Of a stretch of 64,000 bases of DNA, positions 37,703 through 50,101 are shown piece by piece. The stretch's first letter is position 1; each line of letters opens with the position of its first letter. Source of the stretch: Mucor racemosus (lineage: Eukaryota > Mucoromycota > Mucoromycetes > Mucorales > Mucoraceae). The stretch is from the NCBI GenBank assembly GCA_027405735.1, contig JAPEHQ010000015.1, positions 434,001 to 498,000 of the forward strand. The letters are read 5' to 3'. A model generated the notes under the pieces. The model searched no databases. It was not told the origin of the DNA and saw nothing but the letters and a program-made list of their open reading frames with translations. A program made the position numbers and the translations under genes.

Positions 37703-39205
37703 TTAATGGAGGGCTTACTTTATGTAGATAACAATGTCATTCCTGATTTGTTAAGTTGCAGGGAAGGACCTGATTGTGAGCCTGATAGAATGTTGATGGA
37801 GCCTGAATATTTGTATGAGCCGTCTAATACCATTTTTAATAAGGTGTTGCAATTGTCCGATACTTGCCAAGATTGGCCTATATTTTTTAAGAAAAGGAAG
37901 GAAGACTGGCCAGACAAATGGCGGGTTCAGTTGGAGAAAGAGAAAGCGAACCTTGAAATGATCGTCAATGTTGTTTGGCGTTTGAATTTTAATCATGAAA
38001 ATGGTAGTAAAGAAGTTTTTAGATTGAAGTTTATTATGTTTTCTCGTCGTGCTAACTTAATTGAAGACTTTCATTGTGATTTTGGTCATTCTGGACAATT
38101 AACTGTGTGTCATTTAATGAACTTCGTGTGTGGTGGCTGTCTACGAGAAAAAATATTAAATATTGGCTTAAAACTTGTCCTGAATGTCAATTGCATCATC
38201 CTCGTAATGAAACAAAAACCCGCCATGCCCCAATAAAACCATTAGAGGTGCCTGCTCCTTTTACTCTTTGGTACGTTGTTGACTATATTAGTGAATTACC
38301 CAAGACTACAGTGCCAATAGTATTAGATGGATTATTATGGCTGTCGATTACAACAAGACAAATTGGCCTATTGCTCGTTCCCTCAATTCTGCTACGGCTG
38401 ATAAAATTGCCAAGTTTTTATATGAAGAAATTGTGATGAAATTTGGTTTCCCTATTATTGAATTGGTTTCTGACCGTGGTGCCAATTTTTTGAATAGAAC
38501 TTTGAAACAGTATATGCATAAGATTCAATCAAACCACATGTTTACCTCAGCATTTTATTCTAGAACTAATTCGAAGTGTGACAGACTGAACCACACTTTC
38601 AAACATATGCTCACTAAATATTTTAAAGGACAAGTTTATAGTTGAGATGAATATATTGATTCTGCTTTTTTGTTCTCTTGTCGCATTAGAAAACATGCAA
38701 CAACAAGTTATACAATAGTTCTTTCTATTTAGTATATGGTCACGATCCAGTCCTTCCTGGGAATTCTCGTTGTTCTCTTATGGATCCATTGACTGAACGC
38801 AATCCTGAATTAGTAGTGGAGAATGTGCTTGCTAGAATGCACAATCTTCGAGAAACGAGATTTGAAGCCAAGGTGAAAATGATTATACAAGCTCGGCAAG
38901 ATAACGCAAGATGGGATGGTTTATTAAAATATGACAAGACGCAAGTATTTAATATGGGCAATTATTATGTAATATTAAGGCGTCGTGAATCCAAAAAGGG
39001 CCTTGAATTTAATTGGATGGGTCCATATGCGGTCTTAAAAACAAATCTTGATTACAACCTTTATTAGGTCCAAGAAATTGTAGGAAAGACTTACAAATCC
39101 TGGGTTCACACTGATCACTTACATTCTGTTCATTATGATGGCTCTAAACCGGATAAATTTTGGTATATTCCTCGTATTGATAGAGCAAAACAACTTTTAT
39201 CTTAA
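37703..39205 (+). pseudogene. Dead Ty3/gypsy integrase fragment, left-arm copy
   Basis: At least three frame changes split one integrase. Pieces in order: the zinc-binding region (GHSGQLT, then CPECQLHH), the catalytic core with its first acidic residue near 38280 and VSDRGANF near 38460, a third-site region reading CDRLNH where the family normally has a glutamate, and the C-terminal region (FNWMGPYAVL, WVHTDHLHSV) ending at a TAA at 39203. No protease, reverse transcriptase or RNase H remains upstream. The same breaks occur in the inverted copy at 55361-56863. It is not functional. Confidence 0.88.
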
Positions 39206-39283
39206 TATATAATCTTTTGTATACATTTATTTAAATCTACTGCAAAATATATATCTCAGCATACGACCGTAAAACGAAAAAAA

Positions 39284-39436
39284 AGCGAGGGGATGATTAG
39301 CTGCGATTCTAGCCCGGCAAGCACAAGTTCGAAGAAAATCCGCTTACGCGAGTGTCGAACCCACAACGTCTCCGTTTGAACTAGTTGTAAAACGCATAAG
39401 TCTAGCAACTAGGAAAAACGTCCCCTCTATGTTTGC
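39284..39436. repeat. GC-richer block bounded by GAGGGGA and TCCCCTC
   Basis: Lies about 80 bp after the integrase stop. An A-rich purine tract (AAAAAAAAGCGAGGGGA) leads into TGATTAGCTGCG, which could be the polypurine tract and 3' LTR start of the gypsy element. The block closes with the complement of GAGGGGA. The minus strand contains a box-B-like word (GTGGGTTCGACAC). No complete tRNA cloverleaf could be drawn. An identical copy lies at 55130-55282. Confidence 0.4.
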
Positions 39437-40084
39437 TTTTTGTAATTGCCGTCCTTCTACTTATCCTTTGTTTTGTTTTTCTCGATTTGTGCAATATTGA
39501 GTAACTTAACCATATTTTTTTTCTTTTGGATATATTACTGCTATTTTTTGGGTATCAGCAGCAATTTAGTTTACAAAAAAACCTTTACTCCTGACCGAAA
39601 TATAAAGAAAAACCTATTATTTTTGCCCTACTGTATACCATGTAATTATGCTAGGTACAATAATGCAAAAGCTGACTTTATTTCACTTGAAAATATAAGT
39701 AGAGTTTCCAGTGAGTATACAATCAATAAATACAAAATAGCGCTACGTATATATACCAAAACTTAGTAGTAGATAAAACGTGTATATATATACTATACAG
39801 TAACAAAAATTTTATAATCTATAAAAGTTACGGTCATCAACGTTGAAAATACTAGATCTCGTCCGATCTCCATAGAAAAACAATATCTGTTAATACAGTT
39901 TATATAATAAGAAACGATTTTTAGATTTTTCTATGTTGAAGCTAAACAATCACGCTATATGATATTTGTGTAATTATTTTTCTTACTAATTAATCAATAA
40001 AAAAATTACGTTTTATTCTGTTCGTTCTGTTCATCACAACCTATTTTGACTTGCTTTAGTACACGAAGAAACTACCCTCGATAA

Positions 40085-41425
40085 ATTAAAATGAATTTTA
40101 ATATTAAATTTGAATTTTCAAAAAAAAATTCATAGTTTCAATTTTCAAAATCAGAGTATGTCTTCTTTCTATAACTAAACTCATAATAAACATTTTTTAA
40201 GATATACCTCAGAGACCACAAAATAGATATGAATTAGTCGCATTATGCTAGCTATTTCTGAATTCATGTTATGTCTCATGAAAGGCTCAAAAACACATAA
40301 AATTCACTGCTTATTCCTTGAAAACTGGGTTTCACTTTTCATCGCTGTTCTACTTTTTTCTCACTAAATAACACCAAGATAAAACTATATGCCAATGTAC
40401 CTTAAATGTTCACCTTTAATTCAAAAACAAGTATCCGAAAATATCCTACTTTTTACAGTTGGTATTAATCTTTCAGCACTAAGGTTTCAGATTTTTTACG
40501 TGTATTTCACTGCTAATGGATTGAAAACTTTGAGGCTTCATATCTCTAGAAAAAATTAAGCTATACTAACACTCTCTAATAATAAAACTTACTTGTTTTA
40601 AAGCGCTCTATAACATATTTGAATAAAAAAAAATTCTGAGCACCTTTATTTTTTTTCATTTTTTTTGACATTTTTATAATAGGTTTCAAAATATTGGCTA
40701 AATTGAGCAACATTTTTTTTGTATTCATGTCATTAAGCTCGTTAAGCTCTCTCGGACCCAATTTAGAGTTTTTCAAAATATTGATTTTTCGTGGAGATAT
40801 CCTCAAAAATGTGTACAAAAAGGTACCTCCATTTCTGGCGTCCATTTTCCCCTTGTATACCCTCATCCCAAATTTTGAAACTGAAAAAAATTTGGACAAA
40901 AATCTTGCTTTCTCTACGAAAAATGTAGCTAAAAAGTTAAATAATAGCTCGATCGATAGATAATTGTTTTGCGCATCATTTCAATTAGTTATATTTTGAA
41001 TATGCGTATAAAAAGTGATGAGTATCTTCAAAAAACCTCTAAAATTTCAATTGCATTTTGCGCAAAATTTAATGTAAAATTCTTGTCGGAATTTTATTCA
41101 GATGGATGCAGAATTTAAAACTGTACAAAAGCTATTTAGTATACTAAGTCGACTTACTTTTCAGTTCATGATCAATTAAACGATTTTGTTTTTTTCATCA
41201 TTTTTCGTCCATTTTTTAAAATAAATTTTGGAACCCAGTTACCATAAGCTGTAAGCTATGATATTGACTATTATTTTGATTTTCTCGATGAAAAATCAAT
41301 ATTTTTGGCTGAAACAAAAAATACAGTGTAGCAATCAATTATATCTATCTTGTGAATACAGAAATTAGGCCCTGTATAATGAGTTTTAAGTTTTACAAAA
41401 CAATAAATCATTATTCACAACTGCA
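40085..41425 (+). repeat. Repeat A, copy 3 (inner end of left arm)
   Basis: Collinear with copy 2. Directly after it, 41430-41570 is an inverted copy of its own segment 40480-40610 (TTATAGAGC...AGAGATATGAA), possibly part of the original element's structure. The inverted-repeat homology with 53241-54481 stops near 41325, inside repeat A. Confidence 0.8.
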
Positions 41426-41570
41426 GAAAAAATGTGTTATAGAGCTCTTCAAAGCAAGCTTCATTATTAGAAGGTGCTGGTATATCTTAATTTTTTTAGA
41501 GATATGAAAGCTCAAAGCTTTGGATTTTAGCAGTAGATACCCCAAATTAGGTATTTAAAGGGCTTGATCT

Positions 41571-42671
41571 ATCAGAATTAGGAATTACTGAATTGCCAAT
41601 TTAAAACGTCTGTCAAACCATGATGTTTAACATGCAAATCAAACAAGGTTACATTTCATGCGTCTATCATCATGCTACTATTGAACCATAGAAGCATAAT
41701 TTTACTATATTCATATAATATCCATATATTCATTCTAGTTATATTATCATCCACATTTAATGCACTCATGCAATTAATATATAAACCCCCTCTATAAGCT
41801 CATAATAAAACAGTATTTTTCATTTGATTAATTTTATACGTTTACCTTTCGATAAATTAGGGCTTATCCCACCTCATTGCGAAGAATAATGTTTCACTAT
41901 TGTGTAGATATAGTTTATAAAAGGTACCATAAGCTAGGGAGTAAAAAAAAAAAAAAGTGATTATTGTACAACATGAAAGCAAGCTGCATGAAATATTTAC
42001 GCCAAACGTTTAAGAAATTTCGATTATATACATCATTTATAATATCATACGTACTAATCAAATTTTTCACGAACATGTATTAAAGTTATAGGCAAAACAC
42101 TGAAAAGGGTAATATGCAACAAATGTATTTTCGGCAATTAGGTACGCATGCTTATGTATACATTTTACACAGAGACTTTCTGCTAATACAATATACCTTT
42201 TTGACTGTATGCAGCAACTTTGTCAGTGCCAAAATGTATAATGTTTATATTATAATAACATGTGATTTTATGTTACAACAAGAAAAAACATTCCTTGATA
42301 CATGTAGTAGAGTAAATCAGGTACCATCATGCAATTTACCTAAATATGTACTTTATTTTACATGACCCAGTCATTTAGATGGAATAATTAAACTATATCA
42401 ATTAAATGTTTGTTGTTTCTAAATGTCTCATCTATGTTTATATGGTTATTTTAAATGAAAAAAGTTTGCTAGTTTATGAGCATGGATTTTGGATGGTTAT
42501 ACAACAACCTAGCAACTCCTGGATATAGTTATATGTTTTGTTGCATAATGTTGTACAAAATAACAAGTCATTCTACTCACATCGCTTTCTCTCCTATAAT
42601 TAACACGATAACGTTTTGTTTATACAAACATCTTTTCTTTCTCTTTTTCCATCTCTTACATTAACAAAAAA
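41571..42671. other. Intergenic, no gene seen
   Basis: AT-rich spacer between the left arm and the caleosin gene, including a poly(A) run near 41943-41957. A T/C-rich stretch immediately precedes the caleosin start (42590-42660), as is common upstream of fungal start codons. Confidence 0.5.
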
Positions 42672-44392
42672 ATGAGTAAAAGGTCATCTAGTAAGTTAAT
42701 TTGTAGTCAATGTTTGAATACATTTTTGATTGATATCTTCCTTGAATAGTCAATAAAACTCTAACTACCGAAGGTAGACAATCATCACTTTTATTCAGAA
42801 CTACTGAAGAATCCGTAAGTTTTCTTTTATCATATTTTGAACCATATTGATACTAAATCAACCCATCGCACACACGCACATAGAGTATTCAAAAGCATGC
42901 TAAATTCTGGGATAAAACCAATAAAGGTTACATCTCTCCACTTGACACTATATCAGGTATGATATAAATATGATTTAATTAAAACATGAGACAACTCACA
43001 CAAAAATTAAGGTTTCATGACACTTGGTTATAGTGTTTTGTTTAGTATTGCCGTAGGAGCATTTGTTGGGGTCTTCTTATCTCTTTCAACTCAAACCGGT
43101 TGGTTCCCAGATCCATTATGCCGCTCTAATGTCCAGAATTTGATTCGGTCCAAAAAGCAAACTCAAAGTAATTCTGGTGCATTTGATGATGATGGTGTTT
43201 TCAATCCTGATAAATTCGAAGCTTTGTTTAGTAAATACGCCAAAACTGACAAATCTGGTGAAACTATTACATTGCCCGAGCTGATGAGAATGACTCAAGA
43301 ACAAGAAAGATTAGGCAAAAATGTCAAAGCATGGTTCGTGTTACAATATCAAAAGTCATGATTATTCATGTGTATCTTAACATTAATTTAGGGCAACAAG
43401 CATGGTTGAATTATGTACAGCTTATTTCTTTATCGGTCATCGTGGTAGCTTGACTAAAGAAGATGTTCGTTCTGCATATGATGTGAGTAAATTTTCTATG
43501 GGCAAAATAATACAAAATATAAATAATCATATTAAATAATATCTTCCCACACGCTTCACTTGTAGGGCTCTCTATTTTATCGTCTCAAAGACAACCATAA
43601 ATTAATGATTCAAGATAAGAAACAAGAGCTTAGTTTAAAGGGTTCCTATCTTTCAAAGCCTTCTAGCCCTTTGAGTATCAAGGCTCTTGAACATAGAATG
43701 CAAGTACTATTCAGTGCATTACAATCCAAATCCTCTATTGCAGCTGAATATGGTATTCATGATTGGGTATCTTATATTCAAGAGAGAACCAATTCTATCA
43801 AGGACCATGCTCTTCCACGTGCTTTAAGACGTCCAAATTCTATTATCAGTGGCGTAACTACTCCTAAATCTTCAATGTATCGATCAACTAAAGTACACGA
43901 TGACCCCTCAAAATTGTTTCCCGATGGTTTAACAGGGGTTGCCAAAGCAACATCTGAAGCTGCTATGATGGGTACGGAATTCTTGAGCTCGCTTTTGCGT
44001 CATGGAATAGATCCTTCAGATAGCAAAACAAGAGGTATGCATGGTATCTTTGGAGATGATAGTGGTGATGCCAATATTGATCAACATCATCCTATTCTCT
44101 TCAGTAATTTGACAACTGAAAATCCTGCTATTACTAAAGAAAATGCTGCTGAATTTCCTCCATTGCCAAAGGCCTCTGTATCTTCATCATCTTCTACTGC
44201 TGCTTCTACTTTGGACAGTAATAATGAATCTTTAATGAATGGATTTTTAAAGAGTGATGATACAAGTTCTCATGAATGGCTTGCTGCTGGGTTAACTGGT
44301 GTTCAAAAACAACCACAAGAAGAGCCTGAAAACATTAAAAAGACATCCAACATTCCTGTTAAACAATCTCAAGAAGAAACTAAACAAAAGGC

Positions 44393-44447
<55 letters not shown>

Positions 44448-44714
44448 AAACCTAAACAGCATGAAGAAGTTCCAAAGGCATCTATTACTCCTCCACCCGA
44501 AGAAAAGCCACTCACTGCTCCTGCAACAACTACAATTGACAACAATAAAAAAGCAGCTGTTGGAGCAACAAATAATAAAAAGGTAAAGAGAAATAAAGAT
44601 AAAAAGAAAAAGTTGGGTCAAGTTTCACCTACTAGTAGTAGTGATTCTTCCAGTTATCAAGAAAAAACATCTTCCAACACTAATAATTTATCTTGGGCTA
44701 CTACAGCTGAATAA
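42672..44714 (+). CDS. Caleosin-family protein with a long Q-rich C-terminal extension
   Basis: Six exons, 42672-42690, 42750-42814, 42884-42956, 43012-43333, 43392-43482 and 43566-44714, give 572 residues. Residues about 29-200 are a caleosin: a histidine before the EF-hand (QKHAKFW), a Ca-binding loop (DKTNKGYIS), a hydrophobic stretch (GYSVLFSIAVGAFVGVFLSL) followed by a proline-knot-like WFPDPLCRSN, then FNPDKFEALFSKYAKT, LTKEDVRSAYDGSLFYRL. Caleosins bind lipid droplets or ER and many are haem peroxygenases. Fungal and plant members are usually 200-300 residues. Here about 370 extra residues follow: moderately conserved-looking to residue 330, then low complexity with about 18 glutamines near 466-484 and a lysine-rich end. 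The last exon carries the extension in one piece, so it is not an intron artefact. The gene is convergent with the RhoGEF gene. Confidence 0.9.
44397..44448 (+). repeat. CAA trinucleotide repeat (polyglutamine tract)
   Basis: An almost pure run of CAA codons inside the caleosin tail encoding about 18 glutamines. Such runs vary in length between strains by slippage. Confidence 0.9.
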
Positions 44715-44794
44715 GTAAACCTTTCTCTGGTTCTATCTCCTGTGTTTCTCTATGGCTCGTATTATATATATATATATGTATATATACATAGTTT

Positions 44795-44815
44795 TTTATT
44801 CGTTTATTCAATAAA
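44795..44815. terminator. Opposed polyadenylation signals between convergent genes
   Basis: AATAAA at 44810-44815 serves the plus-strand caleosin gene. Its complement TTTATT occurs at 44803-44808 and 44795-44800, suitable for the minus-strand RhoGEF gene whose stop is at 44839. The stop codons are only about 125 bp apart, so the 3' UTRs probably overlap. Confidence 0.5.
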
Positions 44816-44838
44816 GCACAAACAAAAATATCTGGAAA

Positions 44839-47800
44839 CTATTTTTTATTATGGCGATGTTGAAGAAAATGAGGGAAAAACTAACAAGAATTGATTAGTG
44901 ATAAATAAACAAACAAATATGCAGTAATATTTACCTTTTTCTTGATTGTAGATGGTGTTGCTGCAATCACATCATCACCAACTTTTTGTTGTTGTTGTTG
45001 TTGTTTCTGTAACAATGTAGGCGGTTTAGAAGATGATGTAGATTTACACGAATTATTGCTATTTGACATCAAATGATTTCGTCTTCTTCCAGGTGTACCG
45101 ATTTGACCTAATTTTTCAACCATTTTATCAAAGAATCTAACTGGACGTGTTGTTGATACATTTGACAAACTAGATGAAGATTGTAACAGACCAGCTGCTA
45201 TTGCTGTTGATGATGAAGATGATAATGAAGGCGTTGGAGTAATAGATATTGTTGTTGCCATTGTAGGTTGCTCTATTTCACCAAAATTTGATTTAGCTGA
45301 TCGTATAGACGAGTTGCGTTGTGCTAATCTAAATATCATCGAACCTGTGTTACCGTTGGGTCTATTTTGGCTTATAGAAGGCCGTCTACTACTGTCAGCA
45401 CTAGGACAACTTTCACTAAATGTAGTTGATGGCGAATGAAATACAGGCGAAATAGTAGTTACATCCAAGTTTGCTTCTCCTCCTCCTCCAGTAGATGGTT
45501 TTGATAATGAAGTAACAGATGAAGGGTGTAAATTTGCATTCGAAAAAGCTTTTCTTCGCTTGGAAGATCCATTTCTACTCATGCTGTTGGCTCGTGCTGT
45601 TAAAATAGGTGTTGTACAAACATCATCAAACTTGGTATCCACTGATTTACATCGAGTATGGTATTGATTAAACTTCCTTTGTGTCCATTTTTCAGATACT
45701 ACACTATTTGTAAAGAATTCTCGTAGATCATTTATACTAGATTGAGATCTTAAGCCAGGGGAAGCAGCTCCACCATTAGACGTGTTGGAGAGATCCAATA
45801 CTGAGAATTCTTGAGTACTAAATACTGGATGAGATGCACGATTACCTGATTTTGAGGGCTTATTAAAAATGGCAGATTGAGAAAAACTTGTCGATCCATT
45901 AGGGATAGGATAGTGAACTGGTGTGTCATTATACGTAGGTGTTGCTTCAATTGCTTTATCATAGTTTTGCTTTGGTTGCGTGTATTGATCAAAACTAGAT
46001 ACGAACAATTGTTCCAATAGATATTCATTTGAGTCTACACTATTTGAATACAGTTCTTTTGATTCCCTAATAGCAGTTGATAAAGCTTCCATCCAAATCT
46101 GCTTTTCCAATTCACAAATGGCACTCAACTCTAGAGTATTTTCATCATTATGTAATAACCAAGAACAAGTCATTGAACCTATTTTACACAATGTTAATCA
46201 TGTATCCTACAAGATCTTATTTTCTTTTTCACTACCTTCAACACTAGGTATGTTCTCAATCTCGAATTTTCGTAATGGAAACCAATATCTGGGCTCATAT
46301 TGTTTATGCTTTTTTGCTTTGGCCATAATCATGTAATGATTGAATAAAGCACATCCAATTCTCTTTGCCTTATGGTCACCTCTACAACGAACTTCCAAGG
46401 TTCCAATTAATGTACAAACACCCAATGTACTGAACCATCTTTTAGGAAGGCACCAGTCAGAATCTAATCTTGATAAAAACAATGCAGTTTTTCGTTTTGC
46501 TTCCATTTTAGATTTCTCGTTATTTATCTTGGAAGCAATGTTATGAATTGTATTTTGAGCTTCAGATAATATTTCATATTCTTCAGTGTCTTTTTGAGTT
46601 GCTTTGGTGATACTTTGTAGTAATAATCTATATCTAAATATCCTTTGAAAGGGCTATAACACATGCTTTAGTTATCTGAAATCTAATGCAATTTCTACAA
46701 CTTACAATAATCAAATAGTCGTCAAATTTAAGTCGACTGAATCCAAAAGATACTCGATGAAACGTATGAAGACGTTCAATTAAATTTGCAAATTCAATGT
46801 TTGTTTGCAATAGTTCATTATACACAGAAACTGCATGGTCTTGTCGAACACAATAATCAAGATAAATTTCAAATCTTGGTGCCCATTTAACAAAGCAGGA
46901 AGCAATATTCTTTAGATTGCCTTTATAAAATATGCCATTCTTCTCTTCTTCTTCATCTCCATGTGCTTCAATTAATGCTTCGGTAAATCTTTCTTGAAAT
47001 TCAAGTATTTGCATTGAATTACGTACAAGAATATCACTTTCTTCAGTAGAAATGCAAGGTGCTTCTTTAATAATTGCTAAGAAATGCTAAATAAAACAAG
47101 CATCAATGCCTAGTGTACACGACTCTTTTTCTTGATCACTTACTGTACATAGAATGCCAAGGTCCCGACTATAAGTCTCTTCAGTTTCCATCAACTCTTT
47201 AACAGCATTTAATCGTTTTATTGAACGTCTTTGCTCCAAAGATCTAATTTCATTCCTCTTGGTAGTTTCTTCACGTTGTTGTGTTAAATCAATCATACTC
47301 ATATTATGAGGCAATTTATTCAACTCTGCACTTCCTTGATCATCTGTACTCAAGAACAAATCCTCTGTACTATCTAATTCTTCTTCCATAGTGATAAATC
47401 GAGGCTGACTACCATTGCGGTTATTTGGTATTAATGCAGGTGGAGCTAATTTTTTTGGTTCCTTTTGCTCCGATTTCAAAGATACCATGGATTTTGAGTG
47501 GTCGGGAATTATTTTATGATCGTAATGAACAGCGTTTTTCTTTAGGGCTGAATTTGATGTTGGAGATGGTGGAGGTGATGGTCCTTCATTTGATGCAATA
47601 GCATGCTGTGGTTGATGAGATGCAACTGAATCTGTTGAAGCGAGCTGCTTTCTTTGTAATTCTTGACGAGAAATTGAAGCAATGCTTGTAGATACTGTTA
47701 ACTTTTTTTTCATTGATTTCCTCGACAAAGAATCTGCTGAAGAATAATATTCTGAATTGGCTAATTCGGGAACACTATGTCGTTTACTCTTTATCTCTGC

Positions 47801-48343
47801 TGCTGCTGCTGCTGCAGGCGAACCTTCGCCATCTGTTGAAGTTACCGAAGAAGGAGATCGAAGTAAATCTGATACAGGGTTTCTTTCAGCTGGAACAATT
47901 GCAGAAGATCCAGGTGTATCTGATGTATGTGTATCAACTGAAACTGCTTTACTGATTAATGTCAGATCGCCTGTAGATTGTCGAAGTTGATGATGATGTC
48001 CACCATCCTCAAATAATGAAGATGTCTCGGAATTTAAATCGCTTGAATCAGATATATAATCTCTATACATGATGCCAGAATTCAATTTATGATTTAATGC
48101 TGCATTCGATAAAGCATTAGCAGCTATAGCAGCTTCTTTATCAATATCTTCATTTGATGCTCTTAATGGCTCTGGCAGTGTAAGTGCCGTAACATTAGAT
48201 TTATGATGATGATAATTTGTTGTTGTTTCTTCGTCGTCATCGGATGCAGCTGATGAAGATGAATCCGGAGAGAAATTTATGCTGTTATTACTTTCAGAAG
48301 CCAAATACTCGGTCGATTTACTAAGAAGTGCAGCATCTGTCAT
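44839..48343 (-). CDS. Rho guanine nucleotide exchange factor (DH-PH)
   Basis: Five exons, 48343-47144, 47086-46706, 46653-46236, 46178-44935 and 44880-44839, give 1094 residues. Residues 1-370 are Ser-rich and probably disordered. A Dbl-homology domain spans about 375-570: KRLNAVKELMETEETYSRDL, LEFQERFTEAL, and across intron 2 PFQRIFRYRLLLQ (the conserved CR3 block). A PH-like region follows at about 590-720 (CRGDHKAKRIGCALFNHYMI, then LELSAICELEKQIWMEAL, the typical final helix tryptophan). The remaining 370 residues are low complexity with Ser and Gln runs. The family activates Rho-type GTPases at the plasma membrane in polarity and cell-wall control. The target GTPase is not evident. The last 14-codon exon is inferred from a GTAAAT...GTTAG intron; without it the frame ends 21 codons into that intron. 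Confidence 0.88.
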
Positions 48344-49385
48344 GCTGCTAAAAGTTGGTATATGTTTTTTTTTTAAAAAAAAAAAGGAGGGGAAAAAAGA
48401 GAGAGAGAAGAAGTGTTCGAAATGCTGAAATTTCCCTATTCAATTCAAAAGGGTTTTAATCAACTTTCATCATGTCATTTAGTGTTGAATTTTCCCCCTT
48501 TTTTTGCTGTTAAATCTATAAAATACTCCGGATATGGAATCGAACCATACATGTATAATTACCAATATTTGTTAAATGCTCAATCAGTATCGGTAGTATT
48601 TTTCTTTTGAATATATAATATTATTTTCTTCATTGAGATTCAGAATTGATCAATATTATGTTTTAGATATACAATGTATGCAAATTAATTCTTCAAATAT
48701 GCATAGCATTCTAGCATCATCTACGGATTTATAACAATATTTTCTTTAATTAAGCTTAACTATCAAATAATTGCTTTTGTTTGTTTGCAAATCGCCGAAA
48801 TTCTAATGACAAGATTTTTATTTAACATTGAGAATAGATACGTTTGCTAAACCTTCTTATTATGTGATTTTTTGAAATAAAAATACGTAAATGTAGTTGA
48901 GATGCTATAAAATGTTATAAAAAAAAGTATTTGCATTTAACGTTAGATGCATGCTGAAATAAAATTTTTAAAGGCTTAAATCAGAGTTTTATAGATACGA
49001 ATCAATTTCGAAATTAGTCATTCAAAATATGGTTTCCATGGGAACTGCTAATTTTGTTTATGATCCATGTTGTTGGCATAGCAACCAGGCCTGCGAGGAG
49101 AATCTACTGCTGCATTTGATTATATTTGCAAATCATTAATTATCTTCAACATAATAATCTTTGGATGCATTTACACGGCGGTTCAATTAGCTGTTGGATT
49201 AACAGTTTGACATTGATGACGCAGAGATGAAAGAGGAATCCAAGTCGATGTTGTTGATTTAATTCTGGGGTTAAAGATTTTTTTTGAAAATGTAATGTCT
49301 ATGTGTGCCTAACCGAAAAAATAAGCCCACATCTCTCTCTCTCTCTCTTTTTCTCTTACTTCTCCCCACTCTATAATACATTTCA
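48344..49385. other. Divergent intergenic region (RhoGEF and NDUFA6 promoters)
   Basis: About 1 kb shared by two divergently transcribed genes. The RhoGEF side has a purine-rich tract (GGGGAAAAAAGAGAGAGAG near 48390-48410). The NDUFA6 side has a mirrored CT run near 49331-49349. Each is a pyrimidine-rich leader when read toward its own gene. No other elements are identifiable. Confidence 0.5.
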
Positions 49386-49823
49386 ATGATTCAACACGGA
49401 GTCTTTGCTGTTGCTGAACATGCTGTTACCACAGCTTCTGCTACTTCTGCCGATGCTGCTAGAACTCGTGCTTTAGCCCTTTATAGACAGTGGCAAAAAT
49501 CTGTAAATTACAACATTTTTTTGTATATTTTTTACCCCACACTCATTATAATTATAAATTAGGTTCCTGAGATAATGAAACTTCACGAAATCAATATGCC
49601 AACCTCAGCCATTCGTGCCAAGATCCGTGAAGAATTCGAAAGACACCGCAATGTTGAAAAGCTCGAAGTTCGTGACATTTTGTTCGCTAAAGGACAAATG
49701 GAATATCAAGAAGTTATCAACGTTTGGAAGCAAACCAACCATATTATGAATTATTTCGCAAAGGAGGAAGCACCACCCAAGCCAACAACCTTTTTGGATA
49801 AATTTTATGAAGGCAGATCTTAA
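49386..49823 (+). CDS. NDUFA6: Mitochondrial complex I accessory subunit NDUFA6 (LYR-motif protein)
   Basis: Two exons, 49386-49502 and 49563-49823, give 125 residues. The LYR motif is present as ALALYRQWQKS, followed by the family helices (AIRAKIREEFERHRNVEKLE, VRDILFAKGQMEYQEVINVW). NDUFA6 (B14, NB4M in fungi) docks the mitochondrial acyl carrier protein on the matrix arm of NADH:ubiquinone oxidoreductase. The length matches orthologues of about 120-130 residues. The Ala/Thr-rich N-terminus is typical of a fungal form. Its presence fits an organism that keeps complex I. Confidence 0.93.
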
Positions 49824-50101
49824 ATATCCCCTCTCTTCAAATTACACAAATATATACAGATTAAAAAAAGAATACAAAAAAGATGATATCAAAATATTCG
49901 CCTATTTTTTTTTTTGAACAAAACTTATTGTATGATTGAAGAAAAAGGATAAAAGGAGATGGTTTATTATTAGTTGTAGCAGTAATATAAGTCTAAAATC
50001 AAGGGGAAAAGTAAAAGATGGTTAAGAGTTGTATATACACTTTTTTTTTTTTTTTTCATAGTGGTATTAAAGGGAAGGAGGATAATTTTCAAGGGATGTT
50101 T

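Larger units (their letters stand above)
36258..41325 (+). repeat. Left arm of a long inverted repeat
   Basis: Matches 53241-58610 in reverse complement, with paired coordinates summing to about 94566 across the core. From roughly 36860 to 40980 the two arms are nearly identical; differences seen are single substitutions and a one-base change in an A run near 37405. Divergence rises at both ends, and the outer part of the right arm holds an extra 270 bp or so. The content in order is: a GTAATAC-rich stretch, MITE M2, a pogo-like end, a dead gypsy integrase, a GAGGGGA/TCCCCTC-bounded block and repeat A. Confidence 0.9.

Noticed and set aside
39335..39436. A tRNA gene on the minus strand (T-arm-like GTGGGTTCGACACTCGC)
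   Set aside because: No acceptor stem or standard anticodon arm could be paired; the best anticodon-like stem has a 12-nt loop. It is kept only as a tRNA-like word within a repeat.
41430..41570. Inverted piece of repeat A next to copy 3 as a true terminal inverted repeat
   Set aside because: Copies 1 and 2 do not show the same inverted piece at their ends, so it is more likely a local rearrangement.
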